A stretch of DNA of 64,000 nt from Lihuaxuella thermophila (GCF_900110165.1 NZ_FOCQ01000009.1:1-64000); one strand, 5' to 3'; shown: positions 25,666 to 35,512, counted from the stretch's first letter. Notes: generated from the sequence alone by a model not told the origin. Translations and numbers: made by a program.

Positions 25666-26694
25666 TTGGTGCTCTCTGAATGGATCGAATTGGCAAATGC
25701 AAAACATGCTTCTGATCTGCATCTTTCGGCAGGGCAAATTCCGTGGGTACGCGTTCAGGGAAAATTGCAACCACTGGAGCATACCGTTTGCACGGAAGAA
25801 GAAATTCAGGCTTTTTTGGAGGAAGTATTAAACAGCGAAGAGCTGGAACGATCGAAGCGGCGGGAAGAGGTGGACACATCTTTTCAGCATGCGAGTGGTG
25901 CGAGGGTGCGCGTGCATGCGTATTATCAGCGGGGATTGCCCAGCTTGGCCATCCGTCTTCTCCCACAGCGGATTCCTCTGCCGCAAGAACTGAATATGCC
26001 GTCGGTGATTCTTGAAATGGCCGGACAGGAACAAGGTTTGTTGTTGGTAACAGGACCGACGGGCAGCGGAAAGTCGACCACGCTCGCCTCGCTCATCCAC
26101 GATCTCAATCAAACAAAATCGCTCCGTATCGTCACATTGGAAGATCCGATTGAATACGTCCATATCCCCAATCGCTCGATGATTGAACAACGGGAAACAG
26201 GCAGAGACACTGCCAGCTTCGCCCGGGGCATACATACCGCATTGCGTCAAGATCCGGATGTGATCATGATCGGCGAATTGAGAGATTTGGAGAGCATTCA
26301 AGGCGCGATTCGCGCTGCAGAAGCGGGGCGGCTCGTTTTGGCAACATTGCATGCGGGACGGGCGGGAACAGCCGTCCATCGGCTGGTGGATGTGTTTCCG
26401 GCCGAACAGCAGGCACTGGTCCGTACCCAGCTCGCTTCGGTCCTCCTGGGCGTCATTTCACAGCGATTATATCCACGGAAAGAGAGCGATACACGAATCG
26501 CCGCCTTTGAAGTGCTGGTCAATACCCATGCGGTGGCAAACTTGATCCGCTCCAACCAGCTGCATCAGATTGAATCCCTCATGCAGGCGGGAGCGCGGAA
26601 CGGAATGCAAACAATGGAAACAGCGATCGGCCAATTGATCGCCAAAGGATGGATCGATCCGGTCCGCCGTTTTTCAGGAGCCGTCCATGGATAG
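25666..26694 (+). CDS. pilT: PilT-family type IV pilus ATPase
   Basis: This cytoplasmic hexameric ATPase (342 aa) normally powers pilus retraction. It shows Walker A TGPTGSGKSTTLA near residue 127, the aspartate box (TLEDPIEY), Walker B MIGELRD near residue 202, the His box LATLHAGRAGTA, and AVANLIRSNQLHQI matching the PilT-type AIRNLIRE region, which argues against PilB. The frame is open from 25576, but GGGGGAA at 25654-25660 supports TTG 25666 or GTG 25669. It heads the run pilT, prepilin peptidase, pilM, pilN, pilO. Confidence 0.88.
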   Translation: MVLSEWIELANAKHASDLHLSAGQIPWVRVQGKLQPLEHTVCTEEEIQAFLEEVLNSEELERSKRREEVDTSFQHASGARVRVHAYYQRGLPSLAIRLLPQRIPLPQELNMPSVILEMAGQEQGLLLVTGPTGSGKSTTLASLIHDLNQTKSLRIVTLEDPIEYVHIPNRSMIEQRETGRDTASFARGIHTALRQDPDVIMIGELRDLESIQGAIRAAEAGRLVLATLHAGRAGTAVHRLVDVFPAEQQALVRTQLASVLLGVISQRLYPRKESDTRIAAFEVLVNTHAVANLIRSNQLHQIESLMQAGARNGMQTMETAIGQLIAKGWIDPVRRFSGAVHG

Positions 26695-27430
26695 TTGGTT
26701 GTTCTGGTTGATCGGGGTTGTCGGCATCTTGATTGCCCGTTGGTTACCGGTCATTGCATGGCTCTCGCTGGCAGGGAGGCCTGACAAACCGGAGTTGGCC
26801 GGTTGGCCTTGCTCCACATGCAAGGGGGAGAGAGAGGATCACTGGCATTTTTTTCAGTGGAACTCCTGTTGCCGCGATAAGGCTTCCGGCCTTCAAACCG
26901 GAGTACAGGCGGTCGCCGGATTATCCATTTGGCTGTTCACTGCCGAACGGGGTGTCAACGTCGAAGCATGGATTCATTTGTTGCTGTTCTGGTTCCTCAT
27001 TATTGTGACGTTGACTGATTATTGGTCCGGTCTGATCCCAAATCTCTTTACCTATAGCGGAATGGTTTTATTCTTTTTACTGAGAATGGTCTTTCATCCT
27101 CAACCATTCATCCATTATTTGCTTGCTTCTCTCAGCGCTTTTGCGGGACTATTCATACTCGGGCGGGTGACCGGGGGACTTGGCGGAGGAGATGCCAAAC
27201 TGCTTGCCATGGCTGCATGGGTCATCGGCTGGCCTCATGTCGCCACTGCATTTTGGCTGGCGATCGCCAGCGCTTGCCTGTATATCGGCTGGAAGGCACT
27301 CCGGCGTCAACCGCTCAGGGCCGGGCAACCGTTTCCGTTTGGTCCCCATCTCGCCCTCGGTGTGTATGTTGCTTCCCTGTGGGGGGATTGCTTGCTTGAC
27401 TGGTATCTTTCCTGGTTTTTTTCAATTTAA
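26687..27430 (+). CDS. Prepilin peptidase (type IV leader peptidase, ComC/PilD-like)
   Basis: This membrane aspartic protease (247 aa) cleaves type IV prepilin leaders. The two catalytic aspartates are in TLTDYWSGLIPN (near residue 108) and GGGDAKLLAM (near residue 167). A cysteine motif near residues 42-66 (CSTC...CC) partly matches the zinc site of PilD. About seven hydrophobic segments are present. It overlaps pilT by 8 bases. B. subtilis comC lies just upstream of spoIIB in the equivalent place. Confidence 0.88.
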   Translation: MDSWLFWLIGVVGILIARWLPVIAWLSLAGRPDKPELAGWPCSTCKGEREDHWHFFQWNSCCRDKASGLQTGVQAVAGLSIWLFTAERGVNVEAWIHLLLFWFLIIVTLTDYWSGLIPNLFTYSGMVLFFLLRMVFHPQPFIHYLLASLSAFAGLFILGRVTGGLGGGDAKLLAMAAWVIGWPHVATAFWLAIASACLYIGWKALRRQPLRAGQPFPFGPHLALGVYVASLWGDCLLDWYLSWFFSI

Positions 27431-27450
27431 TATGGAGGGGGTAACCGATA

Positions 27451-28446
27451 TTGCCATTCCGTCGCAAGGCGTTAGGATTGGAGCTGAACGATACGCTGCT
27501 CAAATTGGCGGAAGTACATACTTCAGGACGGAAGGTGCGTTTAGATCAGGTCGTTGCCCATCCGTTGCCTTCGGTATGGAGTAAAGACGGAGAATTTATC
27601 GAACAGGAAGAACTGGTTCAATCGGTTCGGGAAGCTTTATTGGGAAGAAAGTTTTCCACAAGAAAGGTGCATCTGGCCCTGAGCAGCCGCCATGTGCTGA
27701 TTCGGCGTGAACGCGTGCCGCTCATGGGACGCCGCCGGTTGCGCAAATGGGTGAAGGAACAGCTGATTCCCAACCTTCCTCTTTCTTACGAAGAAGCTGT
27801 GTTCGACTCGATTCCGTTGGAGAAGCATGAGTTGGAAAATGAGCAGGATGTCATGTTCGTGATCGCCTCCAAAAAATATGTGGAGACATTTCTCAAGATC
27901 ATTGAATGGTGCGGTTTGGAACCCGTCTCTTTGGACTTGACTTCTCTCGCTCTCTACCGCTGGCTCCGGTTTTCAACAGAGCGATTGCCTTCCCGGTTAC
28001 TCACATTGCATCTCTCCATGACCGGGGTAGAACTCGCCTGTTTTAAAGATGGAGACATGCAGGATGCCCATTTCTCACCCTTGTCGATGCCCCCGTTTCG
28101 CATCGGACCGGATCATCCGCAAACGGACCCGTTAAAGCCCATTCTCCTGAACGAGCAAGAAGTGAGCGCATACGGACAACAGCTGTTATCTGAAGTGAAC
28201 CAAAAATTGGCAGAATGGGAAAGCGCATATTCCTGGTCACCCGACCAGTGGGTTCTTACTGGTGACGGCATCGATTTCACCCTGTTAAACCGATGGCTGT
28301 CAAAGGAAACGTCAGCAAAGGTAGAGAGCGGTCCCACACCCCAAGACATTTTATCCCCATTTCTTCAAGAACGGGTGTCCCGTTGGATCGGCTTATCTAT
28401 GTCCGTTCCCGTCGGGTTACTGCTGAACGGGAGGGAAAAACAGTGA
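27451..28446 (+). CDS. pilM: PilM-like actin-fold pilus assembly protein
   Basis: The product (331 aa) is an actin/FtsA-like cytoplasmic protein that binds the N-terminus of PilN in the pilus inner-membrane complex. It begins LPFRRKALGLELNDTLLKLAEV, as PilM proteins do, with VHLALSSRHVLIRRERVPL and a later ATP-fold segment QWVLTGDGIDF. TTG start after GGAGGGGGT. It overlaps pilN by four bases (GTGA). Confidence 0.75.
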   Translation: MPFRRKALGLELNDTLLKLAEVHTSGRKVRLDQVVAHPLPSVWSKDGEFIEQEELVQSVREALLGRKFSTRKVHLALSSRHVLIRRERVPLMGRRRLRKWVKEQLIPNLPLSYEEAVFDSIPLEKHELENEQDVMFVIASKKYVETFLKIIEWCGLEPVSLDLTSLALYRWLRFSTERLPSRLLTLHLSMTGVELACFKDGDMQDAHFSPLSMPPFRIGPDHPQTDPLKPILLNEQEVSAYGQQLLSEVNQKLAEWESAYSWSPDQWVLTGDGIDFTLLNRWLSKETSAKVESGPTPQDILSPFLQERVSRWIGLSMSVPVGLLLNGREKQ

Positions 28447-29033
28447 GAGTTAACCTGATGCCCCCCATTCCGGCCGGCCGCCGTTTTTTTTCCTGGTGGG
28501 TCTCCCTGATCGTTTTGATTTTGTCCAGCCTGGTGATCTTCGGGGTCTGGGTGTACCGGGAACAAAGCAGGCAAACGGCCGGATTGGGCAAACAAATCGC
28601 CGCCTACCTTCCTGAGGAAAGCAAGATCCGCGCCAAAGTAAAAGAAAGGGAAGAATTTACTGCCGATCACCGGGCTGTGCTCGATTACCAAAAGACGGTG
28701 CAGAACTTGCGATCAGAGAACATGGACTGGGATCAGGCGCTGGGCTTGATGGAATCGGCGTTGCCGGCAGAAGGACGCATTTTTAATGTACAGGTAAAGG
28801 GACGAAAATTGGAGGCGATGGCCGCTTTCAGTTCACTGGACGGGATTGCGTACTTCCAGGATCAGATGAAAAAGAGCGCCTCGGTCAAAGACTTTGTCAT
28901 TGAAAGTGTGGAAGAGGCGGGCGCGGTCCGGGAGGTGCAGATCAAACCGGACACGGCCAAAGTGATTCGGTTTCATTTTTATTTTAAGAACCTCGCTTCG
29001 GGAGTTGGCGGCGGGAAGGGGGGAGAGAAATGA
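28443..29033 (+). CDS. pilN: PilN-like pilus assembly protein
   Basis: The product (196 aa) is a bitopic membrane protein with the PilM-binding N-terminus VRVNLMPPIPAGRR and one transmembrane helix (WWVSLIVLILSSLVIFGVWV), then a coiled-coil and a periplasm-type domain. The start is the GTG overlapping the pilM stop, with GGGAGGG upstream; longer in-frame starts lie inside pilM and were discarded. Confidence 0.75.
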   Translation: MRVNLMPPIPAGRRFFSWWVSLIVLILSSLVIFGVWVYREQSRQTAGLGKQIAAYLPEESKIRAKVKEREEFTADHRAVLDYQKTVQNLRSENMDWDQALGLMESALPAEGRIFNVQVKGRKLEAMAAFSSLDGIAYFQDQMKKSASVKDFVIESVEEAGAVREVQIKPDTAKVIRFHFYFKNLASGVGGGKGGEK

Positions 29034-29908
29034 ATGGCAAATCTCCCTTTTGGTATAAATCCGGCGGCTTTTTGTGGGGAGTATTCACCGGCGGATTGGT
29101 CATTGTCATCGGTACGGGCTTGCCGTTTTTATATCATCAGCATGTCAAGTTGGAAGAGCAGAAGCAAAGGCTTGCAAACATGAAAAGCTATATTGCCAGA
29201 AACCAATCGGTCATTCAATCGACCGGGGAACAACTGAGAATCCCCACACAAGAGGAATTGAACACGTTGAGAAAGAAAATTCCCACCGAAACGGAGATTC
29301 CGCTCTTCCTGAAAGATTTGCAGGCTCAGGCTACAGCTGCCGGTGCGAAATGGACGGGGGCCCGGTTTGCATTTACGGTGGAGGAGCTCGACGAATACTT
29401 AAATCAGGACAAAACGATTGAACAGAAACTGCTCGATGAAGTGATCAAATCAGGGAATACGAAATCGGCTACCGTTTCAAAACCGGTTCCAAAGTATGTA
29501 CGGGTGGTTTGGGCAGATGTTTACGTGGATGCAACTCTTACCCAGCTCAAAACCTGGTTTGGAAATCTTGCGACCATCGAACGCACTCTCTCCATTATCG
29601 AGTGGGAGAACCGGGTGGTTCCTGAATGGCCGGGTAAAGGGAATACCCGGGTACGTCTCGCTTTTTATGTTTATCAGGACCCTGAGCTCAAACTCCGCTC
29701 GGACAGCCAAAGTGTCCAAGTGACGACTCCGGCGGATTCCACCCAACCGATTGAGATCCTGCCGCCGTCGTCCGGGGGGCAGACAAATCAAGAAAAAACT
29801 GAGCAGAATCCACAGCAGACCGACAGCAATTCCTCCCGACCCGCCAATTCTCCTGTTTCCGGTGACCGTTCCAAAGATACCGGATCTGTCACTGCCCCGT
29901 CATCCTGA
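29030..29908 (+). CDS. pilO: PilO-like pilus assembly protein
   Basis: The product (292 aa) has one N-terminal transmembrane helix (GVFTGGLVIVIGTGLPFLY), a coiled-coil (KLEEQKQRLANMKSYIARN) and a ferredoxin-like outer domain (FLKDLQAQATAAGAKW...). A low-complexity Ser/Thr/Gln-rich tail of ~60 residues is unusual. PilO pairs with PilN. It overlaps pilN by four bases (ATGA). No major pilin, PilB or PilC gene follows. Confidence 0.7.
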   Translation: MNGKSPFWYKSGGFLWGVFTGGLVIVIGTGLPFLYHQHVKLEEQKQRLANMKSYIARNQSVIQSTGEQLRIPTQEELNTLRKKIPTETEIPLFLKDLQAQATAAGAKWTGARFAFTVEELDEYLNQDKTIEQKLLDEVIKSGNTKSATVSKPVPKYVRVVWADVYVDATLTQLKTWFGNLATIERTLSIIEWENRVVPEWPGKGNTRVRLAFYVYQDPELKLRSDSQSVQVTTPADSTQPIEILPPSSGGQTNQEKTEQNPQQTDSNSSRPANSPVSGDRSKDTGSVTAPSS

Positions 29909-30226
29909 ACATTCCCTCTGGAGAAAATTGTATTTTTTTAAGAAGTTGATGGGTCACTTGCGGCTTCCCGGCAATGGGAAGCCGTTTCCTTTTTTCCATG
30001 ACCGGAAGCATCGTTCGGGTTTAGGGAAAAGGGGATCTGCATGAAAGTCTGACGAACCGTTCCCCCGGGTCCCATCTTCATCCTCCGGTGAGTCACTATG
30101 CTAGACTCTCTTGAATGGAACGGACTATTTTTTGTGATCCTGCCGGAAAACTGTAAAAAAAAGGGTCTTTTCTTCTCTATCAAATCATAACCTATATTGA
30201 CAGATGATAGAAGGGACGGTTATGAG
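29909..30226. other. Intergenic region before spoIIB
   Basis: It holds the pilO terminator and a stretch in which a sporulation-type promoter would be expected, but no convincing -35/-10 pair was recognised. Confidence 0.3.
29961..29997 (+). terminator. Terminator of the pil operon
   Basis: CGGCTTCCC pairs with GGGAAGCCG (6-base loop), followed by TTTCCTTTTTT. Confidence 0.8.
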
Positions 30227-31375
30227 ATGGAGAAGGCAAAAATCACGATTCGACCTCAAAAAGAGGGATTAAAAGTTGTGGTACAGGGTAAAGGATTGAA
30301 ACATCAGCACTCTGACAAGCCAACCGATTTGCGCATGGAGCATGTGAAAGAGAACCTCCGCAACGGAGCGGCGGGTTTCTGTGTCAATCCCGTTCGGGAA
30401 AAGAAAGAGCCGTTGAAGAGTTTTATGGATGCGGCAGCAAAATATCAGTTTCAAAAAGTCTTCCAATTGGAAGACTCTCCCCCGGCCCGGGTGATTGAAT
30501 GGAGTTCGCCGAATAATCCCTTTTTCAGGAAGAACAAGCCGGGTCGTAAACCCTCATCATCCAATCTCGTGCAACTTCTTTTATCGATCGGGGCAGCCAT
30601 TTTGATCGGCACCATGATGGGTATTTCGGTACTCAATCTCTTCTTTTCCGATGAACCTGCGCACTCGAGCCGTTCGATCGATGACCATTTGCCGGATCCA
30701 ATCCAAACGGAAGCAAATAAAAAACCTGCCTCTTCCGCCGTCAGCGGCAGCATTCCGATGCCTTCTTTAAATGTGGTCATGCTGCAGGTAGGGAACTTCT
30801 CTGAAAAAGGAGGAGCGGAAAAAACGATTCAATCCTATCGCACCCGGGGGTTTGCCGCGGTGATGTCCGAACAGGCTCCTTATCGCATTTTCCTAGGAAT
30901 GGGCATCAACAGGGATGATGCCTTGAAGCTGTCCTCCATCTATCAAAAACAAGATGTTCATGTCTACTTGAAAGATTTGAACATTCGGGGAAATGCCGGT
31001 GCGCTCAAAGCAAAGCAAGCTGATCAATTGCCGGCGGTCATTCAAACAGGACATCGGATCTTTGAACGCTTGGGAAAGATATCCGTCAAAAATATTCATG
31101 CCGATCCGGAGGCAGTCCCAACCTCTTTTGAGATGGACTCCGACATTTTGGAGCAGCACCGGAAGTTTGTCACCGCTTGTCAGGCCATTGAGGCATCTCT
31201 TCCGCAAAAGGCCGGTGAATCTTTGGCAGAGATGACCCGGGCGATTGACCAGGCGGTCCAGAGTGGACAAGAAGCGACAAAAAATCCGAATCAGGCTCTG
31301 TTGTGGCAAATACAGGAAGGGTTGGTCCGCTATGCATCCTCGTATGAACAATTGGTTCATACCCTGGCGAACTAG
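30227..31375 (+). CDS. spoIIB: SPOR-domain protein, SpoIIB-like
   Basis: The product (382 aa) has a long basic N-terminal cytoplasmic part, one transmembrane helix (LLLSIGAAILIGTMMGISVL near residue 115) and an extracellular SPOR domain (NVVMLQVGNFSEKGGAEKTI through YRIFLGMGINRDDA), which binds denuded septal peptidoglycan. In Bacillus, spoIIB lies between comC and maf and helps engulfment; position and architecture agree here. The ATG at 30227 (MEKAKITIRPQ) has an AAGGGA upstream. Sequence similarity to SpoIIB itself is limited, so the name leans on synteny. Confidence 0.75.
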   Translation: MEKAKITIRPQKEGLKVVVQGKGLKHQHSDKPTDLRMEHVKENLRNGAAGFCVNPVREKKEPLKSFMDAAAKYQFQKVFQLEDSPPARVIEWSSPNNPFFRKNKPGRKPSSSNLVQLLLSIGAAILIGTMMGISVLNLFFSDEPAHSSRSIDDHLPDPIQTEANKKPASSAVSGSIPMPSLNVVMLQVGNFSEKGGAEKTIQSYRTRGFAAVMSEQAPYRIFLGMGINRDDALKLSSIYQKQDVHVYLKDLNIRGNAGALKAKQADQLPAVIQTGHRIFERLGKISVKNIHADPEAVPTSFEMDSDILEQHRKFVTACQAIEASLPQKAGESLAEMTRAIDQAVQSGQEATKNPNQALLWQIQEGLVRYASSYEQLVHTLAN

Positions 31376-31479
31376 AAAAACGACCTCCGAATAACCGACA
31401 ATTTCTGACAAGATGCCGTATTTGTTTCTTGTTGATTGAAGATTCATTTGCTAAACTGAAAATGTTCCGGTAAATGGAT

Positions 31480-31509
31480 GCACCTTCACGCGGTTGTAGG
31501 TGCTTTTTA
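31480..31509 (+). terminator. Terminator after spoIIB
   Basis: GCACCT pairs with AGGTGC, followed by TTTTT. Confidence 0.7.
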
Positions 31510-31607
31510 CTTGTGAAAACAATTCAGTACATTCCGTTTCCAGTGATTGGTTATACTAACCCCTGATTCTTCAGCCGGATGGCTGTTTGCAGGAAGGTGA
31601 AATAGAT

Positions 31608-32222
31608 ATGAAGCCTGAGTTGGTATTGGCTTCCGGTTCTCCGCGCAGACGGGAGTTACTTAGTCAATTGGGTTTATCTTTTCGGGTTCAGATCAGCCGG
31701 GCAGATGAAACCATCGATCACCTGTCACCGGCCGCTGCCGTCGAGCAGTTGGCGCTCAGAAAAGCGAAGGCGGTAGCGGCGGAGTGCGATTCTGCTCTGG
31801 TGATCGGTGCCGATACCGTCGTGGTTTTGGATGGCGAGATCCTTGGCAAACCGGAAGACAGCGGTCATGCCGTCCGGATGCTCCACCGACTCCAGGGAAG
31901 ATCTCATCAGGTGTATACAGGGATCGCGCTTGTACAGGTGAGATCCGGCAAAGTGATCAGGGAGCTTGTCGATCATAACCAAACACAGGTGACCATGCGT
32001 GCTCTTTCCCCGCAAAAAATCGATTGGTATGTAGAGACAGGTGAGCCGCTGGATAAGGCCGGTGCATATGGAATTCAAGGACTGGGCGCTCTTCTTGTGG
32101 AGAAGATTGAAGGATGTTATTTTAATGTGGTCGGTTTGTCGGTTTCTCTGCTGGATGACATGATGGAACGGATGGGATTTTCGCTGACGGAAGATTTTCG
32201 TTCATCTGGAATCAAGGTGTAA
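31608..32222 (+). CDS. maf: Maf-family nucleoside triphosphate pyrophosphatase
   Basis: Maf (204 aa) hydrolyses dTTP, UTP or modified nucleotides and is linked to septum inhibition in Bacillus. Signatures are LASGSPRRRELLSQLGL at the N-terminus, IGADTVVVLDGEILGKP near residue 67 and KAGAYGIQGLGALLVEKIEG near residue 150. AGGAAGGTGA fixes the ATG at 31608 rather than the earlier in-frame start. Confidence 0.93.
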   Translation: MKPELVLASGSPRRRELLSQLGLSFRVQISRADETIDHLSPAAAVEQLALRKAKAVAAECDSALVIGADTVVVLDGEILGKPEDSGHAVRMLHRLQGRSHQVYTGIALVQVRSGKVIRELVDHNQTQVTMRALSPQKIDWYVETGEPLDKAGAYGIQGLGALLVEKIEGCYFNVVGLSVSLLDDMMERMGFSLTEDFRSSGIKV

Positions 32223-32295
32223 ACTTCTTCAGCCGATGACAACCAGAATCGCCTCCTCCGGATGATATTGGAAAAAGCACTTGAGGAGGAAACCA

Positions 32296-33003
32296 ATGCA
32301 AGAGTCGGTGCAGGGGCGTATTTTGATCAAAGATGTGCCTGTGGAAGAACGGCCCCGGGAGCGGATGATTCGTTTTGGCAAAGAGCACTTATCCAATGCA
32401 GAATTGATTGCGCTTTTGTTGCGTACAGGCAAAGCCGGAGAATCGGTGATGCATCTGGCCCAGCGCGTGTTGGCAAAGACGGGCGGTTTGAAAGGTTTGA
32501 CTTCTGCGTCCTGGCAGGAGCTTGTGGAGATTCCCGGGATTGGTCCGGCGAAAGCAGTCCAACTGCTGGCCGGTGTCGAGCTGGGGAGGAGAATTTCCAG
32601 ATCTTTGCCCGAAGAAAGGGATGCGATCCGATCTCCCCATGATGCGGCTCAATATGTCATGGACGAGCTTCGATATCAACGACAGGAGCTGTTCATTTGT
32701 CTGTTTTTAGATACTAAATACAAGGTGATCGATAAAAAATGCATCTTTAAAGGCAGTTTAAATGTTTCGGTCGTCCATCCCCGGGAGGTGTTTCATGAAG
32801 CCATCCGGCGCAGCTCGGCGGCTGTGATCTGCGTACATAACCATCCCAGCGGCGACCCGACACCCAGCAGGGAAGATATCGAAGTGACCGAACGGCTGGT
32901 CGAAGCTGGCCGGATTCTGGGGATTGACATGATTGACCATCTCATTATCGGAGATCAAACGTATTATAGTATGAAAGAAAAGGGATTGATACCGGAAAGT
33001 TAG
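32296..33003 (+). CDS. radC: RadC-family protein (JAB/MPN domain)
   Basis: The product (235 aa) has an N-terminal helix-hairpin-helix-like region (LVEIPGIGPAKAVQLLAGVE) and a C-terminal JAB1/MPN domain with the metal motif VHNHPSGDPTPSREDIEVT near residue 180. RadC/YsxA was once called a DNA repair protein; its true role is unclear. GAGGAGG precedes the ATG at 32296. It lies between maf and mreB, as in Bacillus. Confidence 0.93.
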   Translation: MQESVQGRILIKDVPVEERPRERMIRFGKEHLSNAELIALLLRTGKAGESVMHLAQRVLAKTGGLKGLTSASWQELVEIPGIGPAKAVQLLAGVELGRRISRSLPEERDAIRSPHDAAQYVMDELRYQRQELFICLFLDTKYKVIDKKCIFKGSLNVSVVHPREVFHEAIRRSSAAVICVHNHPSGDPTPSREDIEVTERLVEAGRILGIDMIDHLIIGDQTYYSMKEKGLIPES

Positions 33004-33062
33004 AGAACGGTAGCAAGACGGATTTCTTACGGAGAGGTTGAATACGGAGGGGAGGGGTGTTC

Positions 33063-34106
33063 GTGTTTAGCGGTTTTACACGCGATATGGGGATTGATTT
33101 GGGAACGGCAAATACACTGGTATTTGTAAAGGATCAGGGAATTGTGGTGCGCGAGCCCTCGGTGGTTGCGATCGATACCTATACCCAGGAAATAAAAGCG
33201 GTAGGGAATGCAGCCAAACAGATGCTCGGAAGGACCCCGGGCAACATTGTTGCCATCCGCCCCATGAAAGACGGGGTGATCGCCGATTACAACGCGACCG
33301 CCATCATGATTGAGTATTTTATCAGACAGGCCCAGGACCGGAAATTTTATTTTCCGCTCAAGCCCAATGTCATGGTGTGTATCCCCTCGGGAGTCACGCC
33401 GGTGGAGAAAAGGGCGGTAGAAGAGGCCACATTGCGCGCCGGGGCAAAAGAAGCCTATACCATCGAAGAGCCATTTGCAGCAGCCATCGGCGCAGGACTC
33501 CCTGTGTGGGAGGCGACCGGGAGTATGGTGGTGGATATTGGCGGTGGAACGACAGAAGTGGCCGTCATTTCGCTGGGGGGAATCGTGACCAGCAAATCGC
33601 TCCGGGTGGCCGGTGATAAGATGGACGAAGCGATCATTCAATACATCAAACGAAAATACAATCTGATGATCGGCGAACGGACAGCGGAAACACTTAAGCT
33701 GGAGATCGGTTCCGCCTTGCCGTTGGAAGAGGAAAGTGCGAAAGAGATCAAAGGAAGGGACTTAGTCACCGGATTGCCGAGAAATCTGGAAATCACTTCC
33801 CGGGACATCGTAGAAGCTTTATCGGAAACTGTTGATGCCATCGTTGAATCGGTCAAGCAAACACTGGAACAAACCCCTCCTGAGCTGGCTGCGGATATCC
33901 TGGATCGCGGCATCATGCTGACCGGCGGAGGAGCTCTTCTCAGAAAGCTCGATGAGAAACTGAGCGAAGAGACGAAAATGCCGGTGGTTGTAGCTGAAAA
34001 TCCGCTTGACTGTGTCGTGATGGGAACAGGAGCCGCGCTGGAAAATATTCATTTGTTTTCGCCGAAGACCATTTCCTCGTTACGATTCAGAAAGAGGCGC
34101 TTTTAG
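33063..34106 (+). CDS. mreB: Rod shape-determining protein MreB
   Basis: This bacterial actin (347 aa) forms membrane-bound filaments that guide lateral wall synthesis. The actin-fold phosphate loops [13 protein letters not shown] (N-terminus) and [18 protein letters not shown] (near residue 157) and the adenosine motif [13 protein letters not shown] (near residue 285) are all present. GGAGGGG is 5 bases before the GTG at 33063. It begins mreBCD. Confidence 0.96.
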   Translation: MFSGFTRDMGIDLGTANTLVFVKDQGIVVREPSVVAIDTYTQEIKAVGNAAKQMLGRTPGNIVAIRPMKDGVIADYNATAIMIEYFIRQAQDRKFYFPLKPNVMVCIPSGVTPVEKRAVEEATLRAGAKEAYTIEEPFAAAIGAGLPVWEATGSMVVDIGGGTTEVAVISLGGIVTSKSLRVAGDKMDEAIIQYIKRKYNLMIGERTAETLKLEIGSALPLEEESAKEIKGRDLVTGLPRNLEITSRDIVEALSETVDAIVESVKQTLEQTPPELAADILDRGIMLTGGGALLRKLDEKLSEETKMPVVVAENPLDCVVMGTGAALENIHLFSPKTISSLRFRKRRF

Positions 34107-34118
34107 CGGAGGTAACCC

Positions 34119-34991
34119 ATGTTTATACGCTTTTTTATTCATCGTCCTCTGCTGATTCTCCTCTTGTCCGTGATCCTGCTTTTTCTATCCGTCGGTATGA
34201 CCCGGGGGGACCGGGGGGAACTGGATGGACCGGAAAGCTGGATCAAAGACGGGGTTTTTCGTCTCCAAGGCTTTTTGTATCAAGAGACCCAGGCTTTAAT
34301 CTCCTTGATTTCCCCCGAAAACAGTGCCAAACCGGCTGCCGAACCGCAGGAATTCCTGAATCTCAAATCCCGGGTCTTTCAGTTGGAGCAGGAAAATGAG
34401 GAACTTAAAAAGCTGCTCGGGTATAAGGAAAAGGATCGGGTGACATATATTCCGGCACGTGTAGTGTACCGCAGTCCGGATCGCTGGAATAACCGGGTTG
34501 TCATCAATCGGGGTTCCAGTGACGGCGTATATGCCAAAATGCCGATTATCACGTCCCAAGGTTTAATCGGCAGGGTCCAATCCGTGACCGAGGATATGGC
34601 TGATATTCAACTGCTGACAGATTCGGGTTCGGGTCCGGGGATTGCTGCTGTTATTCAAGGGGAAAATGGGGAAACGCTCGGCATCCTCGAGGGGTATGAC
34701 CCGGAAAAGAAACGCCTGATCATGAAGAAGATCCCTGCATCGGCAAAGCCAAAAAAAGGACAGATTGTGGTTACTTCCCGCCTCTCTGACATCTATACGG
34801 GAGGAATTCTCATTGGAACGGTGGACCAGGTGAAAACCGGGGAATTTGGTGTGGATCAAATCGTTTATGTCAAACCATCGGCCTCCTTCGAGCGACTGGA
34901 TTTTGTGCTGGTCGTTCGGGACCCTGCCAAGCTTCAACTCATTCGGCACCAAGCGGGCGGCAAGGATGTGAAAGGAGGGGGAAAACGGTGA
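34119..34991 (+). CDS. mreC: Rod shape-determining protein MreC
   Basis: This bitopic membrane protein (290 aa) links MreB to the wall synthases. It has one N-terminal transmembrane helix (PLLILLLSVILLFLSVGM), a coiled-coil (LKSRVFQLEQENEELKKLLG) and the beta-barrel domains with RVVYRSPDRWNNRVVINRGS. GGAGGTAA precedes the ATG; the stop overlaps the mreD start. Confidence 0.95.
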   Translation: MFIRFFIHRPLLILLLSVILLFLSVGMTRGDRGELDGPESWIKDGVFRLQGFLYQETQALISLISPENSAKPAAEPQEFLNLKSRVFQLEQENEELKKLLGYKEKDRVTYIPARVVYRSPDRWNNRVVINRGSSDGVYAKMPIITSQGLIGRVQSVTEDMADIQLLTDSGSGPGIAAVIQGENGETLGILEGYDPEKKRLIMKKIPASAKPKKGQIVVTSRLSDIYTGGILIGTVDQVKTGEFGVDQIVYVKPSASFERLDFVLVVRDPAKLQLIRHQAGGKDVKGGGKR

Positions 34992-35512
34992 TGCGGGTTT
35001 TTGTCGTCTGTTTTCTCTTCTTCCTTTTTCTGATTCAGGGATCGGTCCTGCAATGGTTGCTTCCTCAGGCGTGGGGAACTTCATTTGTCGTGATCCCGCA
35101 ATTGGTATTAAGCGGGATCGTCATGCTTTCCCTGTATGGGGATGAGCAAATGGCGGTCCTGTTCGGTTTCGGGTTTGGCCTCCTGCATGATATCGTCTAT
35201 GGCCCCGCATGGGGAATTTCCGCTTTTTCCACCGCACTGACCGCTTATGCGGCGGTTCTTGTGTCCAGGCATTTTCCGCCCTATCCCTGGATCGCCGGAT
35301 TGACCAACATGGTTGTACAATGGATTCATCTGTTCATCATCTACGGTTGGTTCCGTTTATTTGATTTTACACAGATGCCATTTTTTCCTGCTATTTCATA
35401 CCATATCATTCCATCCGTTCTGTTTAATGTTGTGTGTGGCTTCCCCATCTACTTCCTGATCAGCCGGATCTATCGAAAAAACGAGCAAAATACGATTCAA
35501 CTTTTCGGATAA
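34988..35512 (+). CDS. mreD: Rod shape-determining protein MreD
   Basis: This hydrophobic membrane protein (174 aa) has five to six predicted transmembrane helices and the MreD-typical GFGFGLLHDIVYGPAWGISAF segment. It overlaps mreC by four bases; AGGAGGGGG serves either the GTG at 34988 or the ATG at 34991. Confidence 0.92.
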   Translation: MMRVFVVCFLFFLFLIQGSVLQWLLPQAWGTSFVVIPQLVLSGIVMLSLYGDEQMAVLFGFGFGLLHDIVYGPAWGISAFSTALTAYAAVLVSRHFPPYPWIAGLTNMVVQWIHLFIIYGWFRLFDFTQMPFFPAISYHIIPSVLFNVVCGFPIYFLISRIYRKNEQNTIQLFG

